From Parafrankia irregularis (GTDB lineage: Bacteria > Actinomycetota > Actinomycetes > Frankiales > Frankiaceae): 64,000 bases of DNA. Shown piece by piece: positions 58,855 to 64,000 of the stretch (its first letter is position 1; the number at the start of each line of letters is the position of its first letter). A program made the translations under genes and the position numbers. Under the pieces are notes generated by a model that was not told where the DNA came from, ran no database searches, and saw only the letters and a list, made by a program, of their open reading frames with translations. The stretch spans positions 124,001-188,000 of the forward strand of contig NZ_FAOZ01000003.1 of the NCBI RefSeq assembly GCF_001536285.1. Reading direction: 5' to 3'.

Positions 58855-60057
58855 CTACACCGCGCTGCGCTCGCCGGCCTGTTCCAGGTAGGCCTCGTAG
58901 CGCTTCACCAGCCAGCTGTTGAACTGCGGCAGCGTCGACTCCAGATGGCTGTAGCGGCCACGCTTGGCGTACCGGGAGCGCTGCCCGAGCTGCATCCGGC
59001 GGTTGGTGACGAAATCCTGCTCGTTGATGACACCGTTGATGGTGTTCTGGACGTCCAGCGCCCATTCGAACGTCGGTTCCTTGATGGAGCTCTCCGGGAA
59101 CAGCCAGGTGACGCGCAGCGTCATCGACTCGGCCGACTCCGGGAGCACCAGGAAGACGAAGACCTGGTCCGGGCTGAAGGCGAAGAAGACCACCGGCGGA
59201 ATGGACGCGAACATGACCCGGCTGCGGCGGGTCTCGTCCAGGCCGGCGATGATCGGAAGTATCGGCTGGCCGCTCGGCGTGAACGCCGCGTCCATCTTCC
59301 GGAAGGCGGTCGGGTGCATCACCTGGCCGTCGTTGTCGTCCCACTCCATGAACGTGGCGTTCTGCGCGGGTGCGACGTCGTGATATCCCGCGTGGACGAA
59401 CAGGGTGTGGTACGGCTCCAGCGCGTTCTCGTGCATTCCCTTCCAGTTCCACGGCTGGTTGGGGTAGTCGACGGTCTTCACCGCCCTGAGGTTGACCGTG
59501 TCGAACGCCTCCATTTCGGGGGCGAGCTTGTCCAGGGTCGGCCCGAGCGGTGGCTGCTCGGGATTCATGGTGGCGAAGATGAAGCCGCCGAACAGCTCCA
59601 CCTTCAGCGCCGGCAGCGCGGTCTCGTCCTTCAGCTCGGCGAGCGGGCAGGTCCGGGTCATCTCCGGTGCCGTCGCGAGCCTACCGTCGAGCTCATAGGA
59701 CCAGAAATGGTAGGGGCACCGCAGCCGCTTCGCGTTTCCGGTCTCGCCGGCCTCGATGATCGGATAGCCCCGGTGCTGGCAGATCGCCGACAGCACCCGC
59801 ACCTCGCCGTCCTCGGCGCGGGTCACGATGAGCGGCTCCGGGCCGACGTTGATGGCGAAGTAGTCACCGATCTCGGGAATCTGGCTGACATGCCCCAGGC
59901 AGAGCCATTCCCGGGCGAAGACCGACTCCCATTCGAAGCGGAAGAACTCCTCCGAGGTGTAGACCTCCGGCGGCATGGTCCGTGCGGTGCGGAAATCACC
60001 GGTGGAGGCCCGGATCTCGGACAGGATCTCGCTGACCTGTGGCGTCACGACGTTCAC
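58855..60057 (-). CDS. Rieske non-heme iron oxygenase, alpha subunit (first)
   Basis: About 400 aa. The Rieske [2Fe-2S] ligands are C93-x-H95 (AICQHRGYP) and C114-x2-H117 (RCPYHFWSYELDG). The catalytic iron motif is NWKGMHENALEPYHTLFVH with H217 and H222 and Glu214 where many members have the bridging Asp. It resembles the single-subunit-type aromatic/quaternary-amine oxygenases; substrate unknown. No beta subunit, ferredoxin or reductase is encoded nearby, so electrons must come from elsewhere. GTG 60057 has GAGGAG 6 nt upstream, located in the end of the EamA gene (2-bp gap), giving tight coupling. Confidence 0.93.
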   Translation of the reverse strand: MNVVTPQVSEILSEIRASTGDFRTARTMPPEVYTSEEFFRFEWESVFAREWLCLGHVSQIPEIGDYFAINVGPEPLIVTRAEDGEVRVLSAICQHRGYPIIEAGETGNAKRLRCPYHFWSYELDGRLATAPEMTRTCPLAELKDETALPALKVELFGGFIFATMNPEQPPLGPTLDKLAPEMEAFDTVNLRAVKTVDYPNQPWNWKGMHENALEPYHTLFVHAGYHDVAPAQNATFMEWDDNDGQVMHPTAFRKMDAAFTPSGQPILPIIAGLDETRRSRVMFASIPPVVFFAFSPDQVFVFLVLPESAESMTLRVTWLFPESSIKEPTFEWALDVQNTINGVINEQDFVTNRRMQLGQRSRYAKRGRYSHLESTLPQFNSWLVKRYEAYLEQAGERSAV

Positions 60058-60059
60058 GG

Positions 60060-61277
60060 CTACTCCTCACCTGCCAGAGCCACCGGAGCATCGAGGGCGG
60101 CGGGCGCCGCTGGTCCGCTGGTTGGCTGACTGAGCGGAAATACGGGATTCGGCGGGCAGGGGTGACGGGACGGAGAACGGGCGGAAAAACGAGCTGGGAA
60201 ACTGTTGGGGAAGGAGGACGCGATTCGGCCCGGCGGCCACAGCGGTGCCCCGCATTCGGAGACCGCCACCCCGGCGACGATGAGCACGCCGCCACCCACC
60301 ACGGCGGCGGTGAGCGGGTCACCGACCACCAGCCAGGCGGCCACCGTGGTCATCACGGGGATCGTCGTGAGGATCATGACGGCCTGGCCGCCGTCCAGCC
60401 GACGCTGGGCCATGACCTGCAGGGACAGCCCCACGGCCTGCGCGACGCCGGTGTAGCCCGCGGCGAGCAGCGCCGGCCAGGTCACCGCGCCGACACCGAC
60501 GACGGCGGTGGTAAGCGAGGCCAGCAACGCGACGACGCCGAGCTGGCCGAGGTTGAACCACGGCCCGCGCAGCAGTGGCGCGAAATGGCTGGTCGCCATC
60601 ACATGCAGGCTTCCACCCACGGCCGACAGCAGCGCCAGGGCCTCACCGGCGCCCAGGTCCAGCTCCGCGCCGGTGAGCACGAAGCTGCCGGCGACGGCGA
60701 GCGCCACACCGGCGATCCGACGCCCGGCCGGCCAGTGCCGCGACACGAGCGCCAACAGCACCGGGACGACCACGACGGACATGCTCGACAGAAACGCGAC
60801 GGTGCCGGCCTCGGCGCGGTCGAGCGCCGAGTTCTGCAGGACGAATCCCACCGTGTTGACGCCGCCCGCCAGCACCGATCCCGTCACCAGCAGGCGGGTG
60901 AGCACCTTCTGCCCGCCGCTGGTGACGGGACCAGCGGCGGCACCGGCGCTGGCACCACTGGCACCACTGGCACCACTGGCACCGCCGAGCATCTCCGCGC
61001 CGGCCGCGGCCCCCATCGCGGCTGTGCGCCGCCAGGCCGCGACTGCCAGCGCCAGCCCGACCAGGGCGGTCGCGACGACGAATCTGACCGCCACCGCCGC
61101 GGCGGGACGCAGATCCCGGACCGCCCACTGGGCGGGCAGGATGGACGACGCGAAGAAGCCCGCCGAGACGAGCAGGATGAGCGGTGGTGGCGCTGCACGG
61201 AGGGAACGCGTCGCCGCCTTCCCTCCCCTTTGCACCTTCGCACCCCACACACGTTGGAACATATATGAAGTGCGCAC
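60060..61277 (-). CDS. EamA/DMT-family transporter
   Basis: About 405 aa if GTG 61277 is used. Ten hydrophobic segments in two EamA halves: ILLVSAGFFASSILPAQWAV...FVVATALVGLAL and GVVALLASLTTAVVGVG...MILTTIPVMTTVAAWLVVGD. A GASGASGASGAS linker lies before the second helix pair, and a long Pro/Ser-rich tail follows the last helix. The family exports or imports amino acids, sugars and metabolites. The start is unresolved: neither 61277 nor ATG 61262 has a ribosome site, and an operator-like sequence overlaps both; GTG 61235 is a possible true start. Its place between a VOC gene and a Rieske gene suggests transport of a pathway compound. Confidence 0.85.
   Translation of the reverse strand: MRTSYMFQRVWGAKVQRGGKAATRSLRAAPPPLILLVSAGFFASSILPAQWAVRDLRPAAAVAVRFVVATALVGLALAVAAWRRTAAMGAAAGAEMLGGASGASGASGASAGAAAGPVTSGGQKVLTRLLVTGSVLAGGVNTVGFVLQNSALDRAEAGTVAFLSSMSVVVVPVLLALVSRHWPAGRRIAGVALAVAGSFVLTGAELDLGAGEALALLSAVGGSLHVMATSHFAPLLRGPWFNLGQLGVVALLASLTTAVVGVGAVTWPALLAAGYTGVAQAVGLSLQVMAQRRLDGGQAVMILTTIPVMTTVAAWLVVGDPLTAAVVGGGVLIVAGVAVSECGAPLWPPGRIASSFPNSFPARFSARSPSRHPCPPNPVFPLSQPTSGPAAPAALDAPVALAGEE
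61261..61273. promoter_or_regulatory. Weak operator-like site at the EamA start
   Basis: ATATATGAAGTGC shares the ATATATGA core with the three better sites but matches only 9 of 13 positions (10 of 13 when read on the other strand from the CATATATG centre). It falls within the first codons of the EamA frame as annotated, which makes either the site or the start doubtful. Confidence 0.3.
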
Positions 61278-61291
61278 AGGCCGGATTGCGG

Positions 61292-62305
61292 TCAGGTAAC
61301 GGACTGTTCCAGGAAGTGTTCCTTCTGTTCCACCACGGCGAACACGACCCGGTTGCCATCCGGGTCGTGCAGTTCCAGGGTGCGCGTAGGCGTGTCGCCC
61401 GTGCCTTCCTGGAAGGGCGTGCCGCTCGCGGCCAGTCTGCGCCGGCCGCGGCTGAGTTCGTCCACGCTGTCGACGCTCAGCACGAATGCGTCGAGGCCCG
61501 GCGGGAGACCGCCGGCCGGGCGCAGCGTCAGATCGGGCCGACCGGCCGACCCGCCGAGCACCACCTGCCCCGGCAGCGCCCCCGACCCCGACCCCGGCAG
61601 CGCCACGGCGCTCCCGGTGAGCGGCCGCAGGCCCAGGACAGCGCGGAAGAAACGCTCGGCGCGGCCGACGTCGGTGACCCGCAGCGCCGCCCAGGCTGTG
61701 CGGACCGGATGCAGCGCGGCGGAGTCCACTCGCGCGGTCACCGGCGCGGCCTCCCAGCGCGGGATCGGGTCCGCGGCGGCCGCATGCGGATCCCAGCCTC
61801 CGGTGATCAGCTGGTTCTCGTTCGCCCGGTAGATCTCGCGCCAGTCCGTGGCGGCGTCCGCGTACAGCTCGTGGTAGCTCCCGTCCGGATCGAACAGGTA
61901 GGCGCTGCGCGAGATCTGGTGGTCGACGGTGCGGTGCAGCCGCACCCCCGCCGTCCCCAACGCGCCGATCGTCGCGACGAGGTCGGCCTCACTCGCCATC
62001 TCCCAGCCCAGGTGGTTCAGCCCGGGGGCGCGGCCCCGGCCCCGGGAGACCTGGACGTGCCCGTCCCGCCCGACCCGGGCCTCCTCCGAGACCTGCATGA
62101 GGGCGAGGTCGTGGTGGCTGTGTCCGTTGCTGAGAAAGCAGGCGCCGATGCCCGGTTCGGAGAAGACGAGCTCCAGGCCGCAGATCCGGGTGTAGAAGTC
62201 CAGTGACGCGGCGAGATCGGCGACGAACAGGTTGACGTGGGCGAGTCGCCGCGGCGGTAGCGCCCCGTCCACGAGGCTCGTCCCGGTGAACGCCGTCCCG
62301 GTCAC
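61292..62305 (-). CDS. Two-half VOC protein, extradiol dioxygenase-like
   Basis: About 337 aa of the vicinal-oxygen-chelate superfamily. The first half (about 20-170) looks like a catechol-2,3-dioxygenase-type unit: RLAHVNLFVADLAASLDFYT, GLNHLGWEM (His ligand), YLFDPDGSYHELYAD (Glu ligand). The second half (about 205-325) has the same fold (WAALRVTDVGRAERFFRAVL, LELHDPDGNRVVF) but lacks clear metal ligands and is probably structural. Extradiol ring cleavage would follow Rieske hydroxylation, but a glyoxalase- or isomerase-type role cannot be excluded. GTG 62305 overlaps the Rieske stop (GTGA). Confidence 0.87.
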   Translation of the reverse strand: MTGTAFTGTSLVDGALPPRRLAHVNLFVADLAASLDFYTRICGLELVFSEPGIGACFLSNGHSHHDLALMQVSEEARVGRDGHVQVSRGRGRAPGLNHLGWEMASEADLVATIGALGTAGVRLHRTVDHQISRSAYLFDPDGSYHELYADAATDWREIYRANENQLITGGWDPHAAAADPIPRWEAAPVTARVDSAALHPVRTAWAALRVTDVGRAERFFRAVLGLRPLTGSAVALPGSGSGALPGQVVLGGSAGRPDLTLRPAGGLPPGLDAFVLSVDSVDELSRGRRRLAASGTPFQEGTGDTPTRTLELHDPDGNRVVFAVVEQKEHFLEQSVT

Positions 62306-63660
62306 GCCGCACCGTCCATGCCCTGGTGACCATCGGCGGGATTCTGTTGCCCGTCGGCGAGCCAGGACGTCATCTGCCGCAGCAGCCATGCGTTGAACTG
62401 CGGCAACGTGGCCTCCTGGGGCGAGTACGGGCCACGAACGGCGCCGCGGGCCCGCAGGCCCCGGTACATCCGCTCGTTGGCGGCCATGTCCTGGCCGTTG
62501 ACGATGTCGAAGAAGGCGAGCTGGCGGGCCATCGCCGCGGCGAACGTCGGGGCGGCCACCGTGGCCGGCGGAAAGAGCCAGGTCACGGTCAGCGTCATCC
62601 GGTCCACCGCGTCCGGCAGAATTCGCATGATCATGGCACTGTCGGGCTTGAGCGAGGCGAACATGAGGGGCGGAACAGCGGTGTAGAGAATGCGTCCGCG
62701 CTGCTCGTCCCGCAGGTACGGCAGGATCGGGAAGGCCGCCGTGCCGTCGTCGGTGAGAAAACCGCCGTCCGGCCGGACGAGGCCGGCGTGCCGCAGGATC
62801 GCGCCGTCGGTGGCCGGGTCGAAGCCGAGGAACCGCACGAGGCGGGCCGGGGCCGCGTCGTGGTAGCCGGCGTGCAGGAAGCTCGTGTGGTAGGCCTCCA
62901 GCGCGTTCTCCAGCATGTTCTTCCAGTTCCAGGGCAGGTCCGGCAGCGTCAGCCGATGCCCGACCACGAGATCCTCGGTGCGGTAGCCGGCCAGCTCCGC
63001 GTCGAGTGCGGCGAGCGTCGGCGCCAGCGGCGGCGGCTCGCTGCCGGGGCTGCCCGGACCATCCGGGCTGCCCAGGCCTCCCAGGTGGGTGAAGACGAAG
63101 CCGTGGAAGATCTCCACCGGGAACGACGGCAGGTTCGCGGTGCGCCGCAGCTCGGCGAGGGGGTGCCCCGGCTCCATCGTGGGCGCCGCCACCAGGCAGC
63201 CGTCCAGGCCATAGGCCCAGTAGTGGTACGGGCAGCGCAGCTGCCGGGAGTTGCCGTCCTCGACGACCAGCGGATACGAGCGATGCCGGCACAGTGCGGA
63301 GAGCACCCGGATCGCATCGTCCTCACCGCGGGTGACGACCAGTGGCTCACCGGCCACCGTGACAGCGAGGTGGTCACCGGCCGCCGGTAGCTCGCTGACG
63401 TGGCACAGGTACAGCCACGAGCGGCCGAACACGGCGTCCCGCTCGGCCTCGAAGAACAGCGGCGAGGTGTAGCAGGCCGGCGGCGGGGTGATCGCCGTCT
63501 CGACCGGCCCGGCGGACGCCGCGAGCTCGCCGACCAGCCCGGCGACCAGCGGACGCAGATCGTCCGGCGCCGCGGGACGCGCTCCGGGACGCCCGGTTGC
63601 CCGCCCGGTTGACCGCCCCGTGGGTGCGATTCCCGCGGCCGGGTCCGAAGTAGCGGTCAC
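62302..63660 (-). CDS. Rieske non-heme iron oxygenase, alpha subunit (second)
   Basis: About 452 aa with a Gly/Arg/Pro-rich N-terminal extension of about 35 residues. Rieske ligands: C124-x-H126 (LCRHRSYP) and C143-x2-H146 (RCPYHYWAYGLDG). Catalytic motif: NWKNMLENALEAYHTSFLH, with the same Glu in the bridging position as in the first Rieske protein. The two proteins share many blocks (PQFN, NALEPYH/NALEAYH, HAGYHD) and are paralogues, perhaps acting in sequence or on related substrates. GTG 63660 overlaps the hydrolase stop (GTGA); longer reading to 63951 is a shadow. Confidence 0.93.
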   Translation of the reverse strand: MTATSDPAAGIAPTGRSTGRATGRPGARPAAPDDLRPLVAGLVGELAASAGPVETAITPPPACYTSPLFFEAERDAVFGRSWLYLCHVSELPAAGDHLAVTVAGEPLVVTRGEDDAIRVLSALCRHRSYPLVVEDGNSRQLRCPYHYWAYGLDGCLVAAPTMEPGHPLAELRRTANLPSFPVEIFHGFVFTHLGGLGSPDGPGSPGSEPPPLAPTLAALDAELAGYRTEDLVVGHRLTLPDLPWNWKNMLENALEAYHTSFLHAGYHDAAPARLVRFLGFDPATDGAILRHAGLVRPDGGFLTDDGTAAFPILPYLRDEQRGRILYTAVPPLMFASLKPDSAMIMRILPDAVDRMTLTVTWLFPPATVAAPTFAAAMARQLAFFDIVNGQDMAANERMYRGLRARGAVRGPYSPQEATLPQFNAWLLRQMTSWLADGQQNPADGHQGMDGAA

Positions 63661-64000
63661 GTACCAGTCACCTTTCCGTTGTCGGTGGGGCTCGACGGGG
63701 CGAGCGCCGTTCGCAGGAACGGAACGCTGACCTCGGTGAAACGGGTCGGATCCTCGAACTGCGGCCAGTGGCCCAGGTCGGTGAGCGCCTCGAACCGGGC
63801 GCCGGGAATCCGGCGGGCGAACGCGGCACCGGTTTCGGCGGGCCCGGTCGGGTCCTCCGTCCCCCACAGCACGAGCGTGGCGGCACCGATCGACGCGGCC
63901 TCGACATCGCTGATCATGTTTCGCCGGCGCACATCGGGGTCCTGCAGGCACAGCAGCCCCGCCATCCGCTCGGCGGCGCCGGGCTGCCGGTAGAGCCGCA
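63657..64000 (-). CDS. Alpha/beta hydrolase, C-terminal part (runs off the window)
   Basis: The frame is open to the right edge; about 113 residues are visible. The segment TLVLWGTEDPTGP carries the acid Asp of the triad and TDLGHWPQFEDP the catalytic His, both typical of meta-cleavage-product hydrolases (BphD/HsaD-like) and related carboxyl esterases. The nucleophile Ser lies outside the window. It overlaps the second Rieske gene (GTGA), so it is the upstream member of the hydrolase-Rieske-VOC series, in keeping with a ring-cleavage pathway. Confidence 0.82.
   Translation of the reverse strand, partial: RLYRQPGAAERMAGLLCLQDPDVRRRNMISDVEAASIGAATLVLWGTEDPTGPAETGAAFARRIPGARFEALTDLGHWPQFEDPTRFTEVSVPFLRTALAPSSPTDNGKVTGT

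Overview
The window is very GC-rich, with GTG starts, four-base start/stop overlaps (GTGA/ATGA), Tat lipoproteins and an IdeR/DmdR-type iron box. This fits a filamentous actinomycete. The fused LivH-LivM permease and overall style suggest a Frankia-like organism, but that is inference and no 16S or other marker is present.

Region 1 (1-4.6 kb): the 3' part of an exported or surface-type protein with fibronectin III repeats, a PhzE-type chorismate amidotransferase enzyme, and a BlaI-type repressor.

Region 2 (4.6-35.7 kb): one leftward operon of about 31 kb, led by an iron box. In transcription order it encodes MbtH, three NRPSs (C-A-PCP-E; C-A-PCP-E-C-A-PCP-C-A-PCP-E; C-A-PCP-TE), a Tat lipoprotein siderophore-binding protein, a TauD/AsnO-type hydroxylase, two half-ABC exporters forming a complementary degenerate heterodimer, and two FecCD permeases. 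Codes read by eye give an order of Asx (D) - Thr (D) - X - N5-formyl-N5-hydroxyornithine (D) - X, with hydroxylation of Asx plausible. This would be a mixed hydroxycarboxylate/hydroxamate siderophore. The two X adenylation domains are near-identical copies with an unusual G+T-rich coding strand. No FecE ATPase and no ornithine hydroxylase or formyltransferase is visible.

Region 3 (35.8-43.4 kb): an M56 (BlaR-like) peptidase, and a branched-chain amino acid type ABC operon (lipoprotein binding protein, fused LivH-LivM, LivG, LivF, small membrane protein) ending in a strong terminator. A gene-free stretch of about 830 bp lies upstream.

Region 4 (43.4-47.7 kb): a nitrilase-superfamily amidase, a DUF2510/scramblase-like protein, a double-DUF4333 lipoprotein, and an exported intradiol dioxygenase.

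Region 5 (47.7-64 kb): a GntR/FCD regulator and what looks like its split regulon. The genes are FAH hydrolase - RidA - cupin; an ABC importer (permease-ATPase-permease); a distant NMT1/THI5-like binding protein; and a leftward run of alpha/beta hydrolase - Rieske oxygenase - VOC dioxygenase-like protein - EamA transporter - Rieske oxygenase. An AT-rich 13-bp motif (ATATATGATGCAT-like) precedes the FAH gene, the importer and the binding protein, with a weaker copy at the EamA start. Nudix, AlkB, two DUF202 proteins and an MFS exporter sit in between. The simplest reading is an uptake and ring-cleavage pathway for an unidentified aromatic or heterocyclic compound.
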